Of a stretch of DNA of 64,000 nt, positions 28,379 to 36,000 are shown piece after piece (within the stretch, counting starts at the first letter, position 1; every line of letters starts with the position of its first letter). A program made the position numbers and the translations under genes. Source of the stretch: Methylovirgula sp. 4M-Z18. GTDB lineage: Bacteria > Pseudomonadota > Alphaproteobacteria > Rhizobiales > Beijerinckiaceae. The DNA lies in assembly GCF_037890675.1 (NCBI RefSeq), contig NZ_CP149574.1, positions 3,634,874-3,698,873 of the forward strand, written 5' to 3'. The notes under the pieces were generated by a model that saw nothing but the letters and a program-made list of their open reading frames with translations, had not been told where the DNA came from and did not search any database.

Positions 28379-28392
28379 GCACCGTCAAGTGA
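28379..28392 (+). repeat. direct repeat copy 2
   Basis: Second exact copy of GCACCGTCAAGTGA. The sequences flanking the two copies do not obviously match, which argues against a simple recent tandem duplication. Confidence 0.55.
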
Positions 28393-28727
28393 GCAGGCCG
28401 CTCATGAAGGGGTTTTCGAGGATCCGGCCCTGCCCAATGTCTCAGGTTGCAAGCACCCGGGCCGGAAAATCCTGCGACAGGTGGGTCATGAGCCCCCACA
28501 AAACCGACCTGCCGTTTCACATACGCTAAAGAATGTACGCCGTGAGAAATATGCGGACTCTGTGATAACGACAAAGAGTGCCCCCGGGATTATTAATGTT
28601 CCGGTCAATGGGGGAAATTATTGACTCTCTAAGTAATTACCCGCGCGACGGCGAAGTCGAGTCTTCGAAACCACCGGAAATATCAGAATGAAGAAAGACA
28701 TGGCCTCTTTCTTCAATAGGAGGTCTT

Positions 28728-29732
28728 ATGCTTTATTCCAACGACGGAAGTTTCCTTTCCGCAAATATTGGTTTGAAAAAGATCTTGGTGGCGGGCGGGG
28801 CCGGTTTCCTTGGGTCACATCTTTGCGAAGTCCTTCTCGGCCAGGGGCATCGGGTCATTTGCCTCGACAATCTTTCCACCGGACTGATGCGCAACGTTCA
28901 GCATTTGATCCGCAACGAGCGTTTCAGCTTCATCGAACACGATGTGATCCGTCCGATCGACCTCGACGTCGACGAAATCTACAATCTTGCCTGCCCGGCC
29001 TCGCCGCCACACTACCAGGCCGATCCGATCCACACGACCAAGACGAGCGTTTTGGGCGCGCTCAACCTGCTTGAGCTGGCCGTGCGGCATCGCGCGCGCA
29101 TCTTCCAGGCCTCGACTTCCGAAGTCTACGGCGACCCGCAGGTGCATCCGCAGGTCGAGAGCTACTGGGGCAACGTCAATTCGTTCGGTCCCCGCTCGTG
29201 CTATGACGAAGGCAAGCGTTGCGCCGAAGCGCTCTTCTACGACTTCCACAAAGTCCACGGCGTGGAAGTGAAGATCGCACGCATCTTCAACACCTACGGC
29301 CCGCACATGCGTCCCGATGACGGTCGCGTGGTCTCGAATTTCGTCGTTCAGGCGCTGCGCGGCGAAGACATCACCATCTACGGCGATGGCTCCCAAACCC
29401 GCTCCTTCTGCTTCGTCGACGATCTGATCGACGGCTTCGTTCGGCTCATGGCGTCGCCGAAGTCTTTCCTCGGTCCCGTCAATCTCGGCAATCCGGGCGA
29501 GTTCACCGTTCGCGAATTGGCCGACAAAGTGATCGAACTGACCGGCTCGACCTCCAAAATCGTGCATCGGCCGTTGCCCAAGGACGACCCGCAACTTCGC
29601 CGCCCCGATATTTCGCTCGCCAAGCGTGAACTTGGCTGGGAACCGCATGTTCCGCTGTCGTCGGGCCTGAAGCGGACGATCCGCTATTTCGGCAGCCTGC
29701 TCGAGAGCACCAATCTCGCTGAGGTCGCATAA
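28728..29732 (+). CDS. UDP-glucuronate decarboxylase (UDP-xylose synthase)-like SDR
   Basis: 334 residues, extended SDR. NAD site GGAGFLGSH, catalytic region STSEVYGDP and Y-x3-K in CYDEGKR, followed by the [22 protein letters not shown] block typical of UXS enzymes, which convert UDP-glucuronate to UDP-xylose. AGGAGG lies four bases before the ATG at 28728. The stop overlaps the next start by one base (TAATG). First gene of the exopolysaccharide operon, providing a nucleotide sugar for the GT2 at 30715. Confidence 0.9.
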   Translation: MLYSNDGSFLSANIGLKKILVAGGAGFLGSHLCEVLLGQGHRVICLDNLSTGLMRNVQHLIRNERFSFIEHDVIRPIDLDVDEIYNLACPASPPHYQADPIHTTKTSVLGALNLLELAVRHRARIFQASTSEVYGDPQVHPQVESYWGNVNSFGPRSCYDEGKRCAEALFYDFHKVHGVEVKIARIFNTYGPHMRPDDGRVVSNFVVQALRGEDITIYGDGSQTRSFCFVDDLIDGFVRLMASPKSFLGPVNLGNPGEFTVRELADKVIELTGSTSKIVHRPLPKDDPQLRRPDISLAKRELGWEPHVPLSSGLKRTIRYFGSLLESTNLAEVA

Positions 29733-30718
29733 TGCCTGCGCAACGCATTCTTGTTACCGGCGGCGCCGGGTTCATCGGCAGCCATACAGCAAAGCTGCTG
29801 AGCGCCAGCGGCCTCGAACCCGTGGTCTATGACAACCTGTCGACCGGCAACCGCAATTCCGTGCGCTGGGGACCGATCGTCCACGGCGACATCCTCGACA
29901 CCGACCGTCTGATCCAGACCATCGCAGAGTATAAGCCTGCGGCCGTCATTCATTTCGCCGCATCGGCCTATGTCGGTGAGTCGGCGCAGAATCCGGCCAA
30001 ATATTACCGCAACAATGTCACGGGCACGCAATCGCTTCTGGATGCGTGCCTGCAAGGCGGCGTCGACAAGCTCATCTTTTCCTCGAGCTGCGCCACCTAC
30101 GGCGTCCCGGCGCAACTGCCCATCGGCGAAGCGACCGAGCAGCGGCCGATCAACCCCTACGGCCAGACGAAGCTGATCGCCGAGCACATGCTGCGCGATT
30201 ATGCGAGCGCCTATGGGCTGCATTATGTGGCGCTGCGCTATTTCAATGCCTGCGGCGCCGACCCTGAAGGCGAGCTCGGCGAATGGCACGAACCCGAAAC
30301 GCATCTCATTCCGCGGGCGTTGATGGCCGCCGCGGGCACGATCCCGTATCTTGAGGTCTTCGGCAACGATTACGACACCGCCGACGGCACTTGCGTGCGC
30401 GACTACATCCATGTCTCGGACCTCGCGCAGGCGCATCTCCTCGCCTACACCCACCTTGCACGGGGCGGCGAAAACCTCGCCGTCAATGTCGGCACGGGCC
30501 ATGGCTCCTCGATCCATGAAATCCTCGGCACGATCAGCCGCGTTGTCGGACGTGACGCACCGGTCAAGCTGAACCCGCGCCGCGCCGGCGACCCGCCGGC
30601 ACTTTATGCCGACCCGACGCTCGCGCGATCGGTTCTCGGCTTTGCCCCCAAATATTCCGACCTCGACACGATCATCCGGACCGCTGCGCCCTTCTTCGGG
30701 CTGGAGGCGCGGCCATGA
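29732..30718 (+). CDS. galE: UDP-glucose 4-epimerase
   Basis: 328 residues. NAD site GGAGFIGSH, catalytic Ser in SSSCATYG and Y-x3-K in NPYGQTK, and the RYFNACGADPEGELGEWH signature of GalE. It interconverts UDP-glucose and UDP-galactose. It overlaps both neighbours (TAATG at its start, ATGA at its end), so the operon is translationally coupled. Together with the UXS it suggests a polymer containing galactose and xylose or a sugar derived from it; this is inference. Confidence 0.93.
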   Translation: MPAQRILVTGGAGFIGSHTAKLLSASGLEPVVYDNLSTGNRNSVRWGPIVHGDILDTDRLIQTIAEYKPAAVIHFAASAYVGESAQNPAKYYRNNVTGTQSLLDACLQGGVDKLIFSSSCATYGVPAQLPIGEATEQRPINPYGQTKLIAEHMLRDYASAYGLHYVALRYFNACGADPEGELGEWHEPETHLIPRALMAAAGTIPYLEVFGNDYDTADGTCVRDYIHVSDLAQAHLLAYTHLARGGENLAVNVGTGHGSSIHEILGTISRVVGRDAPVKLNPRRAGDPPALYADPTLARSVLGFAPKYSDLDTIIRTAAPFFGLEARP

Positions 30719-32562
30719 CGCAAGCGTCGCACAAGGCGATGGGGAATGCTTCTGCACCGATCCAGGAGCCTCTCCTGGTGTCGATCTTCACGCGCCGCCA
30801 GCGGATCGAATATCTCGCTGGCGCTGTGATCTGGCTCGTCGCCTTCGTGAACTTTTGGGTTTGGTGGCTGCAACCCGCGCATCATTTCAGTGTATTCGGC
30901 ACGATGATGGTGACCGTCGTGCTCGCCTGGGTGACATCGCTGCCGGCCTACTTTCTGGTGATTTTCTATCGCGCGAAAAAGCCGAACGGGCCGCTGCGGT
31001 TGCCAGCGGGCAGCCGGGTCGCCATGGTCGTGACCAAGGCGCCGTCGGAACCTTTCGCGATCGTGGCCGAGACGCTCGAAGCGATGCTTGCCCAGGACGT
31101 GCCGCACGACACCTGGCTGGCCGACGAAGACCCCTCCTTCGAGACGCTCGACTGGTGCCGCCAGCACGGCGTGTATGTATCGACCCGCCGCGGCCGCGCC
31201 GACTATCACAGGACCACATGGCCGCGGCGCACGCGCTGCAAGGAAGGCAACCTGGCCTTCTTCTACGATCATTATGGCTACGACCGCTACGATTTCGTCG
31301 TGCAGCTCGACGCCGACCATGTGCCGGAGCCAGGCTATCTGTTCCAGATGCTGCGCCCGTTTGCCGACCCGGCAATCGGCTATGTTTCGGCGCCGAGCAT
31401 CTGCGACCGCAATGCGCATGAAAGCTGGTCGGCGCGTGGGCGCCTCTATGCGGAAGCAAGCATGCACGGATCGCTGCAAGCCGGTTACAACGGCGGCCTC
31501 GCACCGCTGTGCATCGGCTCGCACTATGCCGTGCGCACCAAGGCCCTCAAGGACATCGGCGGGCTCGGTCCGGAATTGGCCGAAGACCATTCCACGACCT
31601 TGATGATGAACGCCCACGGCTGGCGCGGCGTGCATGCGCTCGACGCCATCGCCCATGGCGACGGTCCGCGCACGTTCAGCGATCTCGTCACGCAGGAATT
31701 CCAGTGGTCGCGCAGCCTCGTCATGTTGCTCCTGCAATATTCGCCCAAGCTCGTGCCGATGCTGCCGCCGCGCCTGAAGTTTCAGTTCATCTTCTCGCAG
31801 CTCTGGTACCCGCTGTTTTCCTGCTTCATGGCGCTGATGTTCGCCATGCCGATCATCGCGCTGGTGCGCGGCGAGAATTTTGTCGCCGTGACCTATCTGG
31901 ACTTCCTCGCGCATTTCGCCCCGCTCTCGATCATCCTGATCCTGATGGCCTATCGCTGGCGCGCCGGCGGCACGTTTCGCCCCTTTGACGCCAAGGTCCT
32001 GGGCTGGGAGACGACCTTGTTCCTGTTCGCCCGCTGGCCGTGGGCGCTGGCCGGAACGTTGGCGGCCGTGCGCGATTTTATGACGGGCTCGTTCGTCGAT
32101 TTCCGCGTGACGCCGAAGGGAACGTCTGACGTCGATCCCTTGCCGATGCGGGTTCTCGCCCCTTACATCTTCCTGTCCTTGGCGTCCGTGCTGCCGGTCC
32201 TCGTGATCGGGGATGCGGGCAATTCCAGGGGCTTCTATCTCTTCGCGGTTCTGAACGCGGTCTTATACACGATCCTTCTGCTGGTGATTGTCGTGAAGCA
32301 CGGCCGCGAGAACACCGTGCGCGTGAAAAGCCGCGCCTATCGTCCCGCGATGGTTGCCGGTCTCTTTTCACTGATCATACTGCCCGCGTTGGCGGCCACG
32401 GAACATGGCAAGGACAGCCTTGAATCGCTGAGCTGGGGCGCGGGCAATTTCCGGCTGTTCCAGGAGCGCTATTCGGTTGCAGGGGCCGGCATGGGCGGCC
32501 AATCCCTACGCACAATCGTGTTTCATCCAAGATGGGTCCCGTCGGATGGCAACGCAAATTAA
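30715..32562 (+). CDS. membrane GT2 glycosyltransferase (cellulose-synthase-like)
   Basis: 615 residues. Two N-terminal membrane helices (about 30-85), a cytosolic GT2 domain with DAD in QLDADHVPEP and the catalytic EDHS, then five or six C-terminal helices: the layout of processive beta-glycan synthases. The usual QxxRW product-binding motif appears as QEFQWSRS, without the Arg in its place. No PilZ domain. GGAGG precedes the ATG, which overlaps the galE stop. It should polymerise and export a polysaccharide across the inner membrane, with the periplasmic proteins that follow. Confidence 0.87.
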   Translation: MTQASHKAMGNASAPIQEPLLVSIFTRRQRIEYLAGAVIWLVAFVNFWVWWLQPAHHFSVFGTMMVTVVLAWVTSLPAYFLVIFYRAKKPNGPLRLPAGSRVAMVVTKAPSEPFAIVAETLEAMLAQDVPHDTWLADEDPSFETLDWCRQHGVYVSTRRGRADYHRTTWPRRTRCKEGNLAFFYDHYGYDRYDFVVQLDADHVPEPGYLFQMLRPFADPAIGYVSAPSICDRNAHESWSARGRLYAEASMHGSLQAGYNGGLAPLCIGSHYAVRTKALKDIGGLGPELAEDHSTTLMMNAHGWRGVHALDAIAHGDGPRTFSDLVTQEFQWSRSLVMLLLQYSPKLVPMLPPRLKFQFIFSQLWYPLFSCFMALMFAMPIIALVRGENFVAVTYLDFLAHFAPLSIILILMAYRWRAGGTFRPFDAKVLGWETTLFLFARWPWALAGTLAAVRDFMTGSFVDFRVTPKGTSDVDPLPMRVLAPYIFLSLASVLPVLVIGDAGNSRGFYLFAVLNAVLYTILLLVIVVKHGRENTVRVKSRAYRPAMVAGLFSLIILPALAATEHGKDSLESLSWGAGNFRLFQERYSVAGAGMGGQSLRTIVFHPRWVPSDGNAN

Positions 32563-32590
32563 GGAGGGCGCCATTCGGGCGCAAACGACC

Positions 32591-33193
32591 ATGAATTCAG
32601 TGATCCGCATCGCACGTCGAGGCTTCGTCCCGCGCCTGCAGTGGCTTGGCTTTGCCGCGCTCGCAGGACTTATGTTCATCCCCGCACAGAGCGGGGCGGC
32701 GCCCTCGAGCCAGATCCAACTGCCCAATGGCGCCCGCGCCATGAGCGCGATGGAGCTTTATGCCCTCTACCGCGGCAAATCGTGGAAATGGAACAATGGC
32801 GCCGGCCGCCTGCAAGATGCGAACCGCGACTTTGCCGCCTGGTCGGGCGCAGGCAAGGATGCCGTCTGGGCCATGGGCCGGTGGACCGTGACCGACGCAG
32901 GCGACATGTGCTTGAAGGCCGACTGGCATACGGCGACCGGTGTATACCCGCGCAAGACCTGTTTCCTGCACAAAATCGTCGGCGAAACGATCTACCAGAA
33001 GCGGGAGCCGGATGGGCAATGGTACGTGTTTAAACACGCCGTTCCCGCCGACGGCGACGAATTCAAGAAGCTTGTCGATGCAGACCTCGTCTCCGCGAAC
33101 CTGAGCGCCCTCAAAGGAGCGGCCGGACAGGAGCAAGCTGTACCCCATACTGATCCGGCACCGCAGGTCCACAAGATCAGCACGCAACAATAA
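32591..33193 (+). CDS. secreted DUF995 protein (copy 1)
   Basis: About 200 residues. An Arg-rich start, a hydrophobic stretch (LGFAALAGLMFIPAQS) and a cleavage site near SGA-APS mark a signal peptide. The mature part holds the DUF995 pattern: MELYALYRGKSWKWNNGAGR, DMCLKADWHT, CFLHKIVGETIYQKREPDGQWYVF. The start is uncertain. A strong AAGGAGG at 32561-32567 sits 23 bases before the ATG at 32591 but only five before an in-frame ATT at 32573; an ATG at 32546 lacks a site. DUF995 proteins are periplasmic or surface proteins of unknown function in Rhizobiales. Confidence 0.78.
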   Translation: MNSVIRIARRGFVPRLQWLGFAALAGLMFIPAQSGAAPSSQIQLPNGARAMSAMELYALYRGKSWKWNNGAGRLQDANRDFAAWSGAGKDAVWAMGRWTVTDAGDMCLKADWHTATGVYPRKTCFLHKIVGETIYQKREPDGQWYVFKHAVPADGDEFKKLVDADLVSANLSALKGAAGQEQAVPHTDPAPQVHKISTQQ

Positions 33194-33204
33194 GGAAAAA
33201 AGCA

Positions 33205-34152
33205 ATGAGCAAGATACGGAAAGCAACGGCCGCCTCCCTCGCGGCGATCATGCTGTCTGGTCTCGTATTGGCTAACAGCACGCAAAGCATCGCCGGCCCG
33301 CAAGCCGCCCCTCTGATGCCCTCGGACAAGTGGCCGGTTCTCTCCTCGTCCTCGCTTCCCGTCGGGGCCTATGATCCGCACGGCGATTTCAATGCCGCGC
33401 GCGAATCGAAGATCGAGCACGTCTTTCTTCCGTGGGAAGACGTCGATCTTTCGACCCTGACGGCTGCCGACGATTATGCGCGCTCGCGCGGGCGCTCGCT
33501 CATGATCAGCGTCGAGCCATGGTCGTGGTCCAAAGATTGGCGCGTCTCGCCGCAAAACCTCTATGAAGGCATCGTCAACGGTAGCTACGATGCCAATGCT
33601 GCCGCCATTTGCGGAGCGATGTCGAATCTCAAGAGTCCGGTGACCATTCGCTGGGCCCAGGAGATGGACGAAAACGAGAACCAATTCACGTGGTCACACT
33701 GGAGCGGGCCGCAATACATCCGTGCCTACCGCCACTTCGTCGGCGAATGCCGCAAGTATATTACGGACGCTAAGTTCATGTGGTCGCCGAAGGGGAACGA
33801 CGACCTGCAGAACTACTATCCCGGCAACGATGTCGTCGATGTCATCGGGCTCTCGGTCTTCGGCTATCAGTCTTTCGACCATCATAAGGTCGGCCGGGAT
33901 CGGAACTTCAACGAACTGCTCACCCCGGGCTACAATCTGGTGAAGGGCTATGGAAAGCCGATCGTGGTCGCCGAGCTTGGTTACGAAGGCGACGCTGCCT
34001 ATAATCATGTCTGGGCAGAAGAGGTTGGCCAGCCCCACCCGCAATTTCCGGGCCTCACCGCCATCGTCTATTTCGACGACCGCGAGGTTCACCCATGGCC
34101 GGATGGCTTCGGTCTTCCCAACTGGCGCGTTGTTCAACAAAACGCGAATTGA
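33205..34152 (+). CDS. secreted GH26-like glycoside hydrolase
   Basis: 315 residues with a signal peptide (MSKIRKATAASLAAIMLSG, cleavage near SIA-GPQ). The TIM-barrel features match GH26 (beta-mannanase and related endo-enzymes): acid/base Glu in TIRWAQEMDEN and nucleophile Glu in VVAELGYEGD, with WSPKGNDDLQNYYPG between. Lying between two DUF995 genes behind a GT2 synthase, it probably trims or releases the polymer in the periplasm, as BcsZ does for cellulose. Substrate unproven. AAGGAAAAAAGCA precedes the ATG. Confidence 0.83.
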   Translation: MSKIRKATAASLAAIMLSGLVLANSTQSIAGPQAAPLMPSDKWPVLSSSSLPVGAYDPHGDFNAARESKIEHVFLPWEDVDLSTLTAADDYARSRGRSLMISVEPWSWSKDWRVSPQNLYEGIVNGSYDANAAAICGAMSNLKSPVTIRWAQEMDENENQFTWSHWSGPQYIRAYRHFVGECRKYITDAKFMWSPKGNDDLQNYYPGNDVVDVIGLSVFGYQSFDHHKVGRDRNFNELLTPGYNLVKGYGKPIVVAELGYEGDAAYNHVWAEEVGQPHPQFPGLTAIVYFDDREVHPWPDGFGLPNWRVVQQNAN

Positions 34153-34181
34153 CCGCTGATAAACGAACAAGGAATGCGTCC

Positions 34182-34694
34182 ATGTCTTTTCCTCGCGCAA
34201 TGGTATTAACATTGACAATCGCCACCGCTGTCGCCGCCATCGTGCCGACAGCGATGGCGGCGCAATCGGAAACTGCCAAGGCTTTGGCGGGAAAACCGCT
34301 GACCGGCTCCGAATTGACGCAGCTTTACAGAAACCGGACGTGGATATGGGATCATGGCGGCGGCTACTTCGCGGCCAAGGACAATACGTTTAACGCCTGG
34401 TCCGGTAAGGGCAGTTCCGCCTCATACGGCGAAGGCGTCTGGTTCACCGCATCCGGCGGCAGGCTCTGCTTCGATGCGGAATGGCATTCGGCGCAAGGGA
34501 ACGCGCCGGCGCTGACGTGCTTCAGTCATCGCGAGAAGAATGGCGTCATTTACCAGCGGCGGGAGCCCGCCGGTGCCTGGTACATTTTCAAACATGCGCG
34601 CGTGAAACACGACGACGCCTACCTCAAGCTGCAACTTGGCGACCGGGTCGCCGGGCACATCCCGCGGATTAAGGAGCGGCTCGCAAGCAACTAA
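34182..34694 (+). CDS. secreted DUF995 protein (copy 2)
   Basis: 170 residues from the ATG at 34182, with AAGGAA eight bases upstream; an in-frame extension to 34095 lies inside the hydrolase gene. Signal peptide with cleavage near AMA-AQS. The same conserved blocks as copy 1 occur: ELTQLYRNRTWIWDHGGGY, RLCFDAEWHS, CFSHREKNGVIYQRREPAGAWYIFKH, including the two conserved cysteines, which could form a disulfide. The two copies flank the GH26-like gene, so the group of three probably works as a unit. Function unknown. Confidence 0.82.
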   Translation: MSFPRAMVLTLTIATAVAAIVPTAMAAQSETAKALAGKPLTGSELTQLYRNRTWIWDHGGGYFAAKDNTFNAWSGKGSSASYGEGVWFTASGGRLCFDAEWHSAQGNAPALTCFSHREKNGVIYQRREPAGAWYIFKHARVKHDDAYLKLQLGDRVAGHIPRIKERLASN

Positions 34695-34766
34695 TCGTCG
34701 CTCGCCGATGCGGGCTCGCCGATTTCGATCACGGATAGGTCAGAAGATCGAAACGGCCGGTCCGCG

Positions 34767-35111
34767 CTAGCGAGGAAAGCAACGAGAGGTCTGCCCAAAT
34801 CCGCTCGGGGTGCAGATATAGGGTGCGTGGCCGAGATATCCGTCGCCGGCCATCTTGACGGCAAGCACGGGGGCGGAGGCGCTCACGTGTCGCTTGAAAT
34901 GCTCGCGAGACGAATGTTCGATCCGTCTTGAAATCGGAAGATCGGGATTTCCGGTGCCTGCGACGGCCATTTGGCTCGGAGCAGCGAACAATGAAAGCGC
35001 CGACATGCCGATCAGTGCCAGTTTCCTGGGCGAGACCCGGGACGATGGGGTTTGCCCATCATGTGATATCCATGGGAGAACGGCCGCTACATGGGTATTG
35101 CGGTCAATCAT
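34767..35111 (-). CDS. small exported protein with C-terminal CTPSGFG motif
   Basis: 114 residues from the ATG at 35111, which has GGAGG six bases upstream; a longer frame to 35255 does not. After about 28 residues comes an export-signal-like segment (RKLALIGMSALSLFAAPSQMAVAG). The mature tail of about 60 residues is basic and ends APYICTPSGFGQTSRCFPR, with two cysteines nine apart likely to form a disulfide. I believe similar tails recur in small hypothetical proteins of Rhizobiales, but no function is known to me. Convergent with the DUF995/GH26 operon, not part of it. Confidence 0.65.
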   Translation of the reverse strand: MIDRNTHVAAVLPWISHDGQTPSSRVSPRKLALIGMSALSLFAAPSQMAVAGTGNPDLPISRRIEHSSREHFKRHVSASAPVLAVKMAGDGYLGHAPYICTPSGFGQTSRCFPR

Positions 35112-35448
35112 TCTAAACCTCCGGACGCATACGCAACTGTGCCGGGGCGAGCGATTTATAAAGATGGAATTGTCCGGTGCGAACCTTTTGGCCCGCGCCG
35201 GCATCAAAAGCCCAGCCGACGCAGAACCATAGCGTTGTGAAGTTGGGGAGCGCAACGGGGAATCTTAATAATTAGTTAACATCCCGCGGCGGCGGGGAAG
35301 CGACGACGCGCCTTGCCCGCTGCTTGAGATATGGCATTCTGATTGTGTCGCCCTTCACAGACTGAGGTTGGAGGCTGTGCCCTGCCCGCGCCCTCGAGGC
35401 AAAACCCCTTCGGCGGACGGATTCAAAATCGGCCGTTGTGTCAGTTGT
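35112..35448. other. intergenic region between two minus-strand genes
   Basis: Must contain the promoter of the small exported protein and the end of the ATC-hydrolase transcript. An AT-rich patch (AATCTTAATAATTAGTTAAC, near 35260-35280) may be promoter DNA. No gene and no clear terminator seen. Confidence 0.35.
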
Positions 35449-36000
35449 TTACGTTCCTGATCCTGTTCCAGGATCATTCCTTGGTTGAACTTGCAACGTG
35501 TAACGGAAGTTGCAGTGGCTCGCACCGCCCATGATCGTTTGCGTGCGCTCGAGCGTAATCCGCGGATCATAGCCGGTGCAGAAAACACCATCGCGATTGC
35601 ACGAAAGCAGATGTCCGATCTTGCCAAGTCCCATTTCCCGATAGGTCTCGGCATAGCGGCAGCGATGAACGTTGTAGTTGAACTCGGTGTCCGTGGCCTT
35701 GGTGACCTCGATGACAAGCGCATCGTCCCGCGTCCACAGCGCCTGGAGTTCCTGAAAAGTGCGCAGGTTGGTTCCCCCTGGCGTCTTGGCGGCAAATGCC
35801 GCTCCGGTGTCGATCGCGGCTTTGCGAATGGCGCTGTCGAGAATCGCCTGAGCCTGGTCTTCACCAAGCCGGTCGCACATTTCCTGATAGATGGGTGCAA
35901 TGACGGCCGCCTCGATTTTCCGGCGCGCGAGAATGCCGATCTCACCGTCCAAAGCCGACTGGCCATTTTGCGTGCCGGCCGCTTGTTCGCCATTGCTCAT
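35449..36000 (-). CDS. L-2-amino-thiazoline-4-carboxylate hydrolase family protein
   Basis: 183 residues. The C-terminal half carries the ATC-hydrolase family (pfam14196) pattern: FNYNVHRCRYAETYREMG, LSCNRDGVFCTGYDP and RTQTIMGGASHCNFRY. In Pseudomonas the characterised member opens the thiazoline ring on the way to L-cysteine. Many homologues lie outside that pathway, and no AtcC-like partner is seen here. The ATG overlaps the stop of the GGDEF-EAL gene (ATGA), so the two are co-translated, an unexpected pairing. Function here is uncertain. Confidence 0.78.
   Translation of the reverse strand: MSNGEQAAGTQNGQSALDGEIGILARRKIEAAVIAPIYQEMCDRLGEDQAQAILDSAIRKAAIDTGAAFAAKTPGGTNLRTFQELQALWTRDDALVIEVTKATDTEFNYNVHRCRYAETYREMGLGKIGHLLSCNRDGVFCTGYDPRITLERTQTIMGGASHCNFRYTLQVQPRNDPGTGSGT

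Larger units (their letters stand above)
28011..28727. other. 717-base intergenic region with a direct repeat
   Basis: No coding frame with a ribosome site was seen. It contains two exact 14-base copies of GCACCGTCAAGTGA (28217 and 28379) and a GTCAAT/ATTGAC inverted repeat (28604-28625) about 100 bases upstream of the polysaccharide operon. The final part should contain that operon's promoter. Confidence 0.45.
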
